A stretch of 64,000 bases of DNA, from positions 214,221 to 278,220 of the forward strand of contig NMRA01000315.1 in NCBI GenBank assembly GCA_002633005.1, in the 5' to 3' direction. This DNA comes from Phoronis australis (Eukaryota; Phoronida; Phoronidae). This document shows, piece after piece, positions 40,101 through 46,399 of the stretch; the stretch's first letter is position 1, and each line of letters starts with the position of its first letter. The notes below the pieces were generated by a model. It made no database searches, was not told the DNA's origin, and worked only from the letters and a program-made list of their open reading frames with translations. Position numbers and translations under genes: made by a program.

Positions 40101-42570
40101 TCCAGTTGGGCAAATTCATAGTCCAAGACCCTATAAAGTGACCTCGTTAAGAAACCGGTAGTGCCTTACGCCGATTTACCATATGACAGACAAATGATGT
40201 CAAAACAGATTGAATTATACATGTAGTTACGAAGCCAATTTTAGGTGTTGAAGATTAATAACTTTAACGAATTTCAAATACCTTATTTTCTTTGTTGGTA
40301 CCTTTTCTATGGGTAGTTTTCCGTTAATCCTTGATTTAGTATTCCTGTGTATCAGTGCTGGTGTGCAGCTTTGCTGACCACTTTTGTGTCTGACTTTCAT
40401 GCCAATATGTATTGTCAACTGCTGTTCATGTTTAGGGTACGTGACAACTACTCCAAAAACGACACAACGCCACACGTCGACTCCTGTGACAACTCAATTT
40501 GCCTCATCTGTGCCAGAATCATCCTCAACACGAGCGCTTTTACATGGATCTACTACTTCTGTGCCACCACGAATGACAACACACGTCACAGAATACACAA
40601 TTGTCATCATTGCCAGCGTTTCAGTTGCGGTCGCAGTTGTAATTGTTGCAATTATTGTAGTGGTTGTCAAGGCTAAGTACGTATTTACCTGATGCATTCC
40701 TTTCCACAATCTTGCTTTTCAGTCGTCCCAAGGCTCAAGATAGCGCTGATCGATGCAGTTACTTGATGCTTGGGAACGAGGCTGTCTTGATTTTGAGATC
40801 TCTTGTGGAACATACATGTACGCGTCTGCTGTCCAATCTCCACGTCATTTTTGTAACCATTAATTTGGGGCTGCCACTGAACTTGAAACCTGCAGCAACT
40901 GACAAACAGTTATTGGCGCAACTGCAACTCCTCGGGTGTTATCGTAACCTCTGCAAAATCCACGCGATAGTGAACGTTATCGGCGCATCTGGGAACTCAA
41001 GTCATAGAGCTTGTCATATGACTTGCCAACTTTGCACATGACGTTCCCTGACGTAGAAATTAGAGACGTGTGATAATATCCGAGGTGTTTCTGATGTGCC
41101 TTATTCATTATTTAGCTGCTGTACGATCAATCAGCACTTCCGCTCTACAGCGAAAGTTACTCTGAACGATCAAGATTTACATAGAGCGCTGCAGGGACTT
41201 GTGATCATAATTTAATCCATATTGCCAGGGGCGCAACACATGCGACACAATTTCGGGAGATTCCTTGGCTTTTGAAACAAAAATAGCTATTTCCCATATT
41301 GGTCACTTTCATAATTCATTATTTAGCTTGCGTGCGACAAATATCAATTCAGTGTCTGTCACTTTGCTAGCATGCACTTGCAGTAAGATTGCGATCTTCC
41401 TCGAGAAAAATTAGCCTTTCACATGTATGATTTGCCTGTTCTTGGGTGATTACAATTTTCTCGCAAGAATGCAGTCCTGCAAGTCAAATGAAATGTAACT
41501 AAGTGGAATATAAGCCGACTATCCCGTTGTTTGTTAGTCGTGGGGGAAATGAATGGCGTTGGAATTATCCATGAATTTGTGTTACTTGAACTGACTGTAC
41601 TTCGGGAGCAAGTTTTCGGTTATACAGAATTTGTTAAATGCACGACACTTTTCATTGTTCACAGTCTTTGTTCCGTTACGTTCGTACTTTCGGAACAAAA
41701 CTCTACTCTCAACTGAACATAGATACAGTAACTGACCTAGCCCGCAAGCTGAATAATGAATTATAAAAGTGACCTATGTCGCCAGGTCAGTTACTGTATC
41801 TATGTTCCGAAAGTACGAACGTAACGGAATAAAGACTGTGAACAATGAAAAGTGTCGTGCATTTAACAAATTCTGTATAACCGAATTTGTGTTAACAAAG
41901 ACTTGGTTGGGCGACTCCGCCATAAGTTAGGGGTGGGTACTGAACACTGGCCTTTATAGGAAAATTTTGTAAATGCGTGTTTTAATGTTTGATTAATCCA
42001 ATGGATGTAGTTTAAGGAATGTGAACATTTTTTTTTATTTGACTCCAACACGTAAGTGTTTGTGGTGTGTTTCATCACACGACGACTGATACGTCTGTCC
42101 TCATACATGACCGTAACTTCCGTTATGAAGAGATGTTGATCGCAGGCCGTTGAAGATCACTTCATTCATGCCAACCAAACGTGAGATGTCGCTATTCTTG
42201 ATCTGACCATTTATAAGCTGCAGAACTCATAAACGCTTGATGTGTTAGCAAATCGAGCAGGTAAAACACGTCAATCTACTATAAAACAAATGAATCACAG
42301 GAAAGACGAGTAAATGGTCTTGGGATAACGTACACCATTTTTTCCTGTCTTTTCAGGTGATATGGACTTCGGGAGAGCGATGTTACTCTCCCTCCGTCCA
42401 TGTGACTTGTTATCACCATCGGAATTGCTCTCTATACATGTATTTGTATAATATATTTCAGTACTGCTCGGCGTGCTGCATATGCCGTCGCTCAGAAAAA
42501 GAGATGCCAATCAATGGATATGAAGGAGTTGTCATATTCTGTCAAGTCTCGTGGTGGCAAGCAAATGTAG
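8033..42570 (+). CDS. Gene A: SVEP1-like CCP/HYR/EGF/TSP1 mosaic transmembrane protein (31-exon model)
   Basis: This is a spliced gene; the exons are listed separately. The modelled protein is about 1,780 residues. Rough residue ranges are: signal peptide 1-18; CCP/HYR block 50-724; SVEP1-like module 724-910; GCC2/GCC3 910-968; EGF pair 968-1044; three TSP1 1044-1215; EGF pair 1215-1292; degenerate TSP1 to 1343; CCP to 1415; second module to 1548; two GCC2/GCC3 to 1662; Ser/Thr-rich stalk and transmembrane helix to 1742; tail to 1778. Every internal junction shows AG/GT and matching phase. Nearly all are phase 1, apart from a phase 0 junction inside the first module and a phase 2 junction before the tail. 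The CCP/module/GCC2-GCC3 order is like vertebrate SVEP1, but the TSP1 repeats and transmembrane helix are not, so I call it SVEP1-like and not an ortholog. From the first module onward it is matched exon by exon by gene B. The first two exons are the least certain. The fourth exon carries an apparent frameshift. Confidence 0.85.
8088..11469 (+). other. first intron of gene A (non-coding)
   Basis: I see no supported exon here. It contains a 21-base tandem duplication (gccgctagcaaattacga) at about 8590-8630, a CCACCC-rich duplicated patch near 10855-10905, and otherwise AT-rich sequence. Open stretches, for example 10060-10392, show no domain signature. Confidence 0.45.
11470..11565 (+). CDS. 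gene A exon 2: N-terminal Cys-containing segment
   Basis: It reads [16 protein letters not shown] followed by [11 protein letters not shown] and ends at a phase 1 donor (g|gtaagg). The acceptor is ambiguous: AG at 11468-11469 gives phase 1 and fits exon 1, while AG at 11454-11455 or 11466-11467 would give phase 2. I do not recognise a complete domain. The Cys spacing could be a fragment of a CCP. Confidence 0.5.
11678..11755 (-). repeat. candidate tRNA-derived SINE fragment
   Basis: The minus strand contains GGTTCGATTCC at 11696-11706, which matches an RNA polymerase III B box. Upstream on that strand is an A-box-like ATCAGTGGTAACAGC segment. The anticodon region does not fold into a proper tRNA arm, so a SINE remnant is more likely than a tRNA gene. 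Confidence 0.35.
11928..12095 (+). CDS. gene A exon 3: CCP/sushi domain 1
   Basis: This is a 56-codon, phase 1-1 exon. It starts [12 protein letters not shown], has CGYSCNECY in the middle and ends [11 protein letters not shown], which are the standard sushi landmarks (Cys-Pro-x-x-NG, G-x-x-C-x-x-x-C, W near the last Cys). It opens the first CCP-CCP-HYR triplet. Confidence 0.88.
12810..13140. mobile_element. MITE-like element with CAGGGG ends and subterminal repeats, copy 1
   Basis: The left end reads CAGGGGTACTATAGAATCAT. The right end, reverse-complemented, contains CCATAGAATCATACGCACG. The interior is made of many degenerate copies of TTCGTGCGTATGATT, in both orientations around the centre. 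A related copy is at 50162-50505. It lies in the intron between gene A exons 3 and 4. No coding capacity is seen. Confidence 0.55.
13305..13507 (+). CDS. gene A exon 4: CCP/sushi domain 2 with apparent frameshift
   Basis: The first part reads [19 protein letters not shown] then [19 protein letters not shown], which is a good sushi N-terminal half. The last part of the domain ([20 protein letters not shown]) is in a different frame. The exon is 203 nt, one short of a multiple of three, although both flanking sites are phase 1. A one-base deletion at about 13430-13445 explains both facts. As written, the reading frame stops at 13494. Confidence 0.8.
14385..14510 (+). CDS. gene A exon 5: HYR domain 1, first half
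   Basis: This is a 42-codon, phase 1-1 exon reading [13 protein letters not shown] through PRPVIKARG. The proline followed by a Cys-Pro motif and the strand pattern match the N-terminal half of a hyalin repeat (an immunoglobulin-like adhesion fold). The second half is in the next exon. Confidence 0.8.
15280..15882. mobile_element. foldback MITE with long TIRs and 9-bp target duplication
   Basis: Inverted arms of about 83 bases (15289-15371 and about 15791-15873) are nearly identical. They begin GCAGAATAGTGAATG on the left and GCAAAATGGTGAATG on the right, read inward. They are flanked by the exact 9-base direct repeat TCTACAACG at 15280-15288 and 15874-15882. Long TIRs plus a 9-base duplication are typical of the Mutator superfamily. 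The 585-base element has no transposase and is non-autonomous. It sits in the intron between the two halves of HYR 1. Confidence 0.8.
16247..16363 (+). CDS. gene A exon 6: HYR domain 1, second half
   Basis: This is a 39-codon, phase 1-1 exon containing [19 protein letters not shown], the classic C-terminal HYR pattern (V-x-C-x-A-x-D-x-x-G followed by Cys). It completes the domain begun in exon 5. The other two HYR domains of this gene are each in a single exon, so this internal intron is specific to domain 1. Confidence 0.85.
16735..17300. repeat. two diverged direct repeats
   Basis: About 95 bases at 16745-16840 recur in the same orientation at about 17200-17297. Shared blocks include tcatacacgcga, gtttact/atttact and cctctac. 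Open stretches here on both strands have no domain signature, and I treat the region as intronic repeat. Confidence 0.45.
17880..18053 (+). CDS. gene A exon 7: CCP/sushi domain 3
   Basis: This is a 58-codon, phase 1-1 exon. It reads [17 protein letters not shown], then [11 protein letters not shown], then WNLNPECE, so all sushi landmarks are present. It is the first CCP of the second CCP-CCP-HYR triplet. Confidence 0.93.
18054..19670 (+). other. intron of gene A, no further feature seen
   Basis: This is 1.6 kb of AT-rich sequence between two good CCP exons. Open stretches of up to 114 codons occur on both strands but carry no Cys pattern, no fitting splice sites and no counterpart elsewhere in the window. 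Confidence 0.5.
19671..19859 (+). CDS. gene A exon 8: CCP/sushi domain 4
   Basis: This is a 63-codon, phase 1-1 exon: [15 protein letters not shown], then [14 protein letters not shown], then [18 protein letters not shown]. It ends KCW-G before a HYR exon, like exons 4 and 11, which makes the three second-position CCPs a recognisable subgroup. Confidence 0.93.
19998..20249 (+). CDS. gene A exon 9: HYR domain 2
   Basis: This is an 84-codon, phase 1-1 exon that encodes a complete hyalin repeat. [16 protein letters not shown] opens it, and [17 protein letters not shown] followed by FSIAIT closes it. Several NxS/T sites suggest glycosylation. Confidence 0.9.
20384..20551 (+). CDS. gene A exon 10: CCP/sushi domain 5
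   Basis: This is a 56-codon, phase 1-1 exon: [16 protein letters not shown], then [11 protein letters not shown], then [14 protein letters not shown]. It is the first CCP of the third triplet. Confidence 0.92.
20823..21017 (+). CDS. gene A exon 11: CCP/sushi domain 6
   Basis: This is a 65-codon, phase 1-1 exon: [16 protein letters not shown], then [16 protein letters not shown], then [17 protein letters not shown]. The ECW-G end and the length place it with exons 4 and 8. Confidence 0.93.
21350..21598 (+). CDS. gene A exon 12: HYR domain 3
   Basis: This is an 83-codon, phase 1-1 exon that encodes a complete hyalin repeat. [18 protein letters not shown] opens it, and [18 protein letters not shown] followed by TYVIRI closes it. 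It closes the third CCP-CCP-HYR triplet. Confidence 0.92.
21920..22256. repeat. palindromic ACAT/TA/TG microsatellite
   Basis: CA- and ACAT-type repeats lead into a pure (TA)n core at about 22124-22176 and then into the complementary TG/ATGT repeats. Words such as acatgtacaaacacacacatgcat and their reverse complements are placed symmetrically, so the tract can form a long cruciform or hairpin. Apparent open frames on both strands are products of the simple repeat. Confidence 0.9.
22262..22770 (+). mobile_element. 5'-truncated non-LTR retrotransposon (LINE) 3' end
   Basis: From about 22335 the frame reads [11 protein letters not shown], then [20 protein letters not shown], and ends at a stop at 22504-22506. 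This is the familiar C-terminus of CR1/L2-like reverse transcriptase ORFs (R-x-x-F-x-x-R/Q-T-I-x-x-W-N-x-L-P). An AT-rich 3' UTR follows and ends in an (ATT)n tail at about 22734-22755, as these elements often do. Only the tail end is present. Confidence 0.8.
22908..23087 (+). CDS. gene A exon 13: CCP/sushi domain 7
   Basis: This is a 60-codon, phase 1-1 exon: [15 protein letters not shown], then [14 protein letters not shown], then [15 protein letters not shown]. It is the CCP immediately before the first SVEP1-like module, the same position a CCP has in SVEP1 and before this gene's second module. Confidence 0.92.
23088..24941 (+). other. intron of gene A, no further feature seen
   Basis: This is 1.85 kb of AT-rich sequence between exons 13 and 14. 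No Cys-rich exon, transposon ends or tandem repeat could be supported. Confidence 0.45.
24942..25186 (+). CDS. gene A exon 14: SVEP1-like module 1, N-terminal part
   Basis: It begins in phase 1 and ends in phase 0. It reads [20 protein letters not shown], then [18 protein letters not shown], followed by RRRR. The three-Cys helical pattern aligns with the N-terminal part of the second module (exon 26) and with the SVEP1 region just before its ephrin-receptor-like repeats. A nearer donor at 25163 is also in phase 0, so the last eight codons are uncertain. The RRRR is a possible furin-type site. Confidence 0.75.
26428..26740 (+). CDS. gene A exon 15: SVEP1-like module 1, C-terminal part
   Basis: It runs from phase 0 to phase 1. 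It opens [10 protein letters not shown], then [19 protein letters not shown], and ends [16 protein letters not shown]. Gene B has the same exon at 63565-63868, with RLKR at the same place and the same phases. SVEP1 has a corresponding segment with an R-x-K-R motif directly before its GCC2/GCC3 repeats. Proteolytic processing at R-V-K-R is inferred only. Confidence 0.88.
26908..27035. mobile_element. short palindromic MITE, copy 1
   Basis: The 19-base ends are inverted copies with one mismatch: CGTTCAGTAACGCTAGGAC at 26908-26926 and its complement at 27017-27035. The interior (cacgtga and tctaggtc blocks) resembles a second copy at 46261-46399. No coding capacity is seen. Confidence 0.65.
27036..28879 (+). 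other. remainder of intron between exons 15 and 16
   Basis: This is 1.8 kb of AT-rich sequence. No exon or repeat beyond the MITE at its left side is supported. Confidence 0.4.
28880..29053 (+). CDS. gene A exon 16: GCC2/GCC3 (ephrin-receptor-like) repeat
   Basis: This is a 58-codon, phase 1-1 exon: [13 protein letters not shown], then [18 protein letters not shown], then [18 protein letters not shown]. It is the typical Cys pattern of GCC2/GCC3 repeats found in SVEP1 and SCUBE. Gene B's counterpart is at 62289-62456. Confidence 0.95.
29095..29335. repeat. dispersed repeat, copy 2
   Basis: It is related, in the same orientation, to 2427-2670. Shared blocks include accaaaatt, tctgaacata and cattc(t/c)caaaaatt(c/t). 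There is no coding signature. Confidence 0.5.
29518..29613 (+). CDS. gene A exon 17: EGF-like domain 1
   Basis: This is a 32-codon, phase 1-1 exon: [18 protein letters not shown] then [11 protein letters not shown]. The sixth Cys is supplied by the next exon. The C-x-D-x4-Y-x-C-x-C pattern fits the Asp/Asn beta-hydroxylation consensus, and the ID-x-C start suggests Ca binding. Confidence 0.94.
29914..30045 (+). CDS. gene A exon 18: EGF-like domain 2
   Basis: This is a 44-codon, phase 1-1 exon. It begins TDC, which closes the previous EGF, then [12 protein letters not shown] and [12 protein letters not shown]. The length is identical to gene B's counterpart (132 nt). Confidence 0.94.
30046..31515 (+). 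other. intron of gene A, no further feature seen
   Basis: This 1.5 kb separates the EGF pair from the TSP1 group. Open stretches have no domain signature. Confidence 0.45.
31516..31686 (+). CDS. gene A exon 19: TSP1 repeat 1
   Basis: This is a 57-codon, phase 1-1 exon: [19 protein letters not shown], then [15 protein letters not shown] and CNQHGC. It has the W-x-x-W C-mannosylation motif and C-x-x-S-C-G. Of 57 residues, 41 are identical to gene B by my count. Confidence 0.96.
32756..32926 (+). CDS. gene A exon 20: TSP1 repeat 2
   Basis: This is a 57-codon, phase 1-1 exon: [19 protein letters not shown], then [15 protein letters not shown] and CNNNLC. It has W-x-x-W-x-x-W and the C-x-x-T-C-G O-fucosylation consensus. 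Confidence 0.96.
33331..33501 (+). CDS. gene A exon 21: TSP1 repeat 3
   Basis: This is a 57-codon, phase 1-1 exon: [20 protein letters not shown], then [14 protein letters not shown] and CNVEEC. The first Trp of the usual three is replaced by Met. It ends c|gtaggt. Confidence 0.95.
33750..33848 (+). CDS. gene A exon 22: EGF-like domain 3
   Basis: This is a 33-codon, phase 1-1 exon: [17 protein letters not shown] then [11 protein letters not shown]. The C-x-N-x4-Y-x-C-x-C pattern again fits beta-hydroxylation. The sixth Cys comes from the next exon. Confidence 0.94.
34050..34181 (+). CDS. gene A exon 23: EGF-like domain 4
   Basis: This is a 44-codon, phase 1-1 exon: KNC closing the previous EGF, then [12 protein letters not shown] and [12 protein letters not shown]. 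The length is identical to gene B's counterpart (132 nt). Confidence 0.94.
34182..35811 (+). other. intron of gene A, no further feature seen
   Basis: This is 1.6 kb of AT-rich sequence. Open stretches on both strands (34409-34711 and 35159-35521) carry no recognisable domain. Confidence 0.45.
35812..35964 (+). CDS. gene A exon 24: degenerate TSP1 repeat 4
   Basis: This is a 51-codon, phase 1-1 exon: [20 protein letters not shown], then [15 protein letters not shown] and EIAEC. The second Cys of the C-x-x-S/T-C signature is missing (CTRRDEG). Gene B lacks it at the same place. The donor g|gtgcat is weak, but its position matches gene B exactly. Confidence 0.92.
35965..37338 (+). other. intron of gene A, no further feature seen
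   Basis: This is 1.4 kb between TSP1 repeat 4 and the last CCP, with no supported element. Confidence 0.4.
37339..37554 (+). CDS. gene A exon 25: CCP/sushi domain 8
   Basis: This is a 72-codon, phase 1-1 exon: [16 protein letters not shown], then [18 protein letters not shown], then WLWFTQTNP and ELPDC. The tail between Trp and the last Cys is longer than usual. It precedes the second SVEP1-like module, like exon 13 before the first. Confidence 0.93.
38029..38256 (+). CDS. gene A exon 26: SVEP1-like module 2, N-terminal part
   Basis: This is a 76-codon, phase 1-1 exon: [19 protein letters not shown], then [19 protein letters not shown] and [14 protein letters not shown]. The polybasic RKR is followed by the hydrophobic strand that starts exon 15 in the first module, so the intron here falls later in the module. 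Gene B's exon is the same length (228 nt). Confidence 0.92.
38488..38658 (+). CDS. gene A exon 27: SVEP1-like module 2, C-terminal part
   Basis: This is a 57-codon, phase 1-1 exon: [19 protein letters not shown], then [19 protein letters not shown]. It is the same length as gene B's exon (171 nt). It leads directly into GCC2/GCC3 repeats, as in module 1. Confidence 0.92.
39033..39200 (+). CDS. gene A exon 28: GCC2/GCC3 repeat 2
   Basis: This is a 56-codon, phase 1-1 exon: [14 protein letters not shown], then [18 protein letters not shown] and [15 protein letters not shown]. Confidence 0.95.
39490..39663 (+). CDS. gene A exon 29: GCC2/GCC3 repeat 3
   Basis: This is a 58-codon, phase 1-1 exon: [19 protein letters not shown], then [15 protein letters not shown] and [11 protein letters not shown]. 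The phase 1 donor is a|gtacgt. An n at 39411 lies in the preceding intron. Confidence 0.95.
40436..40676 (+). CDS. gene A exon 30: Thr/Ser-rich stalk and transmembrane helix
   Basis: It runs from phase 1 to phase 2. A Thr/Ser/Pro-rich stretch ([20 protein letters not shown] onward), probably O-glycosylated, leads to a strong hydrophobic helix ([20 protein letters not shown] onward) followed by Lys. Gene B's exon at 48043-48292 has the same plan and the same phase 2 end, though the sequence has diverged. Reading through the donor gives a stop after YVFT at 40692, so a very short tail is a possible alternative. Confidence 0.88.
41615..41885. mobile_element. long-hairpin foldback element
   Basis: Arms 41615-41697 and 41803-41885 (83 bases) are inverted copies with one mismatch. 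Inside, 41717-41738 pairs with 41784-41805. The result is a stem of about 105 base pairs with a 19-base one-sided bulge (41698-41716) and a 45-base loop. No target duplication could be identified. It sits in the last intron of gene A. Confidence 0.8.
42462..42570 (+). CDS. gene A exon 31: cytoplasmic tail and stop
   Basis: It begins in phase 2 after atatttcag. It reads [20 protein letters not shown], then [15 protein letters not shown] and a stop at 42568-42570. The hydrophilic, basic composition fits a juxtamembrane tail. It is supported by gene B's tail exon, which starts [14 protein letters not shown] in the same phase. No signalling motif is recognised. Confidence 0.75.
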
Positions 42571-42885
42571 CTGTCTCAGCCCTTGGCAACTGGCGGTTAT
42601 GGAGACTTGACTGATGTCGCTAAGCTTGCACTTTATCTCCCACAACACTTTGCTGTGTGACGGACCGTTTCGTGATAGTTATTAGTGCGTTTAAAGAGTT
42701 CACTCGTTTGGTTTGTGTGGATAACTTTCGATACAATTGTTAAATTTAGAGGTTAAGTTTATGTAATAACATGTACAATGTACAAGACTTAATTTTTTTC
42801 ATTGAACTTGGTAGTCTTAGAAGCTAAATGATATCGTACAGTAATTGCAGATGTGTTTACATTTAAACTTATGCACGTACCAGTG

Positions 42886-43120
42886 GCAGATCTACCTTTC
42901 CAGTAAGGGGAGGGGTGGTTAGGATTCGAGCGAATCCGAGGCGGGTAGCGCTGAGTGGAAGGAAGGTCAGGAGGGCGTTTCCTCCCGTGTAACATTTTTG
43001 TGTTTTTTAGTACCTGATTTCATTTTTCTGGCGAAATTTTTTTCAATTTTTATTTTTTGATCCTGTACCCAGTGGGGAGATTGAACCTCCTGAACCCCCT
43101 TTAGATCCGCCTCTGCGTAC
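42886..43120. mobile_element. MITE with CAG-GGC-GATCTA ends and CGTAC target duplication
   Basis: The left end CAGTGGCAGATCTA at 42891 is matched by an inverted CAGAGGCGGATCTA ending at 43115. CGTAC flanks both sides directly (42886-42890 and 43116-43120). The element is 225 bases, has no coding capacity and lies 320 bases beyond the gene A stop, possibly in its 3' UTR. Confidence 0.6.
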
Positions 43121-43328
43121 GCAGCGTGTTTTGATACACGTTTTGATTTATAAATAGGTCGAGTTAGTATTCATACACACGATAATGCCGCTTACCCAAT
43201 GGTCTTTACTGATTGATTCAACAGGAACATTCGTTGCTACCAACTATTTCTTACAATCTGAATTGTGCGACTTGACCTTGACCTAACTGTGCCTGGAACT
43301 TTAAAGCGGATCTAAGCTCCTCGTCAAT

Positions 43329-43334
43329 AATAAA
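43329..43334 (+). terminator. candidate poly(A) signal of gene A
   Basis: This is the first clear AATAAA on the plus strand after the stop codon, about 760 bases downstream. The hexamer is frequent by chance in AT-rich DNA. Confidence 0.25.
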
Positions 43335-46084
43335 GAACAACTTTTGACTTAGAAAACTTACTGTTGTGAAACTGGCATTAAATCTTTCCCTAGTCAAATT
43401 GTAGATGATTTTATGGCTTTGTGAGAACCGATTGTTCATCACGGTTTCTTGAGAGCAAGCTCTAGAAGTTGGTTTAACATGGCATGATATTTTCTGCGCA
43501 GAGCTAGGTCTCCATCGACGAATAATGAACGGTCAGTGGTTCACAAACCGAGGAATCGCTTCTAATTTGAGTAATTCTTAAATTGAAGCCAATTTTACTG
43601 CTGTGCATCTGGCCCCACTCAACGGATCGCTTCTTAGACGCACCGATAGGCTTAGATTAGCTATTAATCAAATCATTAGCGGAGTTAAGGTAACGTAATG
43701 TGGATTTGAAAACTTAGATGTGAACTACATGTACGTAATCAGTATTTGTTTTGGAATACGTATTAAACAGTAACACACATACTCAATGACTTTGTCTTAG
43801 TCATTCGTCTATTTGCACCTCCAGACCGACACTAAAGACCGTAGTTGAGTACCGCCAACCAGGCTTTACAGGTTCTGTTCTTATGTTTACAATAGGGGGC
43901 TTTTTATATTGACGCTCACTAGAGTAATGAGAACACGAGGACGAATTGCAATTGATCCCGACTTAGATTTGGTGAACAGTAGTCTTTAAATATGCTAAAA
44001 CACTTGGGGGAAACAATGGTATCAAACCCGCGTCTTGACGATGAAACTAACTTTTGGCCTAGACCCTTAGCACATTCAAATGGACGCCAGCTTGTTTCGT
44101 TAACCCGTGAAAAGTGAATTTTGGTCTTGCTTAGAACCTCCATTCAGTTATTGATCGAGACCATGCAAGGAAAAAGAACACGCCGTGACAAGTCATTTGT
44201 AGAGCCTGGTCTAAAGCAAAAATGAACTGAGAGCAAATGTTTCAATAGTAAGGGGTCGAAATTAAAAAAGGGTTTCCATGGCGCTTACTTAGTTTTGTCA
44301 AACTTTTAGGTTAAAATATTAGCGATGATTACTTCATTATAAAGCCTCCGTGTGCGCAAAATCCGCGAAGTGTAGACGTCGGAGTTTCTCAGCTCTGATT
44401 TAAGTTCTGAAACTGAAAACATGACTGCTTCTGCGGTTGTGTTTCTATCGTAGCCGTAAAGACTTGGTCTAACTCTTCAAAACATTACCGTATCTGCATG
44501 GACGCGCCGCGGAACCTAAAATCGGTACTTTAAACTCAATTTGTCCCAAATCATTACTAAAACCGATTTTGATTGTTACGGCTGTGGGTAGCCTACGCTA
44601 TGTGGGACAGGTATGTCGCCTAGCAGTATTAATAACAGTTGTAAGGTATGTCTGTCTAAATGCATAGATTTCTAGGAACATTAGTCCATTTGTATGGTAA
44701 GCGGGTCTTATGAGATACACTAACCATACTGATTCTCAACAAGAGACTACCACCAGATAGAACACCACCATAGGACTTTAACAGTGTCGTTGAGAACACT
44801 CTTTGCCATGCAGGTGAAAATAACAAGAACTTAAGATGCTTTCCCCGTGTTTATTGGCTAAGTACATCAAGTTAAATGATAAGAAAATTATAGTTATACC
44901 CAGAACTTGGGAGTTACACCACATGACACTGTGAAAATGTGCCTAGCTTACATGTATTCCAAAACGAGGTCAGTGAAGACAAGGATGTTACTGAATATGA
45001 GTCAGCCATATTCATGCCCTCTGGACAGCAGTCACACAATGATGAGCCATATTGTCGATTTTCAAGATTGTTTCAAAAAGTTGGACCACAGAAACGGTAT
45101 TAGCCAAATATAAGATGTAATGTTTTTTCTCGTCATACTGAACGTATTAGGCACTTGTTTAAGTTATAATGTAAGCTGAGTCAACGTTGGGAACACGACA
45201 TACAGTTATGAGTCTTCGTGTCCTGTCTAATATTTGACGTGCTTTGTATCTATAACTAACAAGTTTTATTAAGCCACTCCAGGTTAACATAATGTAAAAT
45301 TGTCATCAGAGCTCCAAGCTATCCTCCACCTATCATAGAAGTAGATAATACTGGTACACTTAGTAATGAGTTTATCGAACTTTACAGACGTGCAATCTTT
45401 ATAGTTCATAGAAGGGGAGATAACTCGTGTGTAAAACAATATAGCAGCCGATTTCATAAAGGTGGTTTAACAAAACCAGATTTAAGAATTAAATCTGGTC
45501 TTCCTAAACACGGTCTAAGTTTAGACCTAATTTGATTTTCACCAGCGCGGTTTAAAAGTCTGAAAGTTTGGTTTTGTGATACCATAAAGCGTGTATAGTA
45601 AAACCAATGAGGTTTAAAGCATCCAAGCCCTCTACAATATTGATAGGGATTAACCCACCAAAGAATAAAGCGCTTCAATGAAACATTGACCACGTGGGTA
45701 CACAATGGCAAACAGCAGTAGAATCAGTGAAAACATTTGCGAAAAGGGGCTAAAAGCTTTACTCACGAGGAAAAATGTTTCCTCCTATAACTGATCAGAG
45801 AAAAGGCCAACGTCATAGTCGAGAACAAGAAAATTGGTGCCAAACTAAGTCAACGTAAGCAGCACGCTTGGAGAGACATTGCTCCAGAATAAAGGCCAGA
45901 AAGAAAATTTCATCAGTGACAAAATTAACCAGAAAAGCAGTGAAGGACCCAGTGGCAGATTTAGGATATCATGAGGAAATATTTTTCATGTCGTATTGCT
46001 TGTGTTCAACACGCGTACATACATTTTGTACTTGCTCACGATTAGCCGCAACACATATACATGTACAGGTAGTAAATGTACACA

Positions 46085-46090
46085 TTTATT
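46085..46090 (-). terminator. candidate poly(A) signal of gene B
   Basis: AATAAA on the minus strand lies about 750 bases beyond the gene B stop. It is inside the inverted-repeat region and is weak evidence alone. Confidence 0.22.
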
Positions 46091-46260
46091 TCCGAGTCAT
46101 TTACTTTTTGCGGTCTGCACTGATCCTGCTAGTGTCTGTGTGTCATTGTCATTGTATTGCCACGTGATCAAGGTTTCATTGAAACACTTTAATAGTTTCT
46201 TTGTTGGGTTAATCCAGATCGACACAGTAGGGTGGCTTGGATACTTTGAACCAGCCTCAT

Positions 46261-46399
46261 GTTCAGTAAGACTAGTGCCTCGCTGAGAAGAAAGACTTTG
46301 CGAGGTTACCTGATGTATTGCGGTATATATTGAATGAGAACACGTGATTTCGGTTAGATATTAGCTAGGTCCAAGCGTATGTCCTAGAGTTACTGAACG
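46261..46399. mobile_element. short palindromic MITE, copy 2 (nested)
   Basis: The ends GTTCAGTAAGACTAG and the inverted CTAGAGTTACTGAAC resemble the MITE at 26908-27035, as do the interior blocks gagaacacgtga and ctaggtcc. It splits the right arm of the surrounding inverted repeat, so it inserted later. Confidence 0.6.

Noticed and set aside
40723-41041. Alternative last exon for gene A reading [11 protein letters not shown] onward
   Set aside because: The acceptor is good, but the intron would be only 46 bases. The exon at 42462 matches gene B's tail and fits better.
41531-42108. Open frames around the long hairpin
   Set aside because: They run through a palindrome and show no domain signature.
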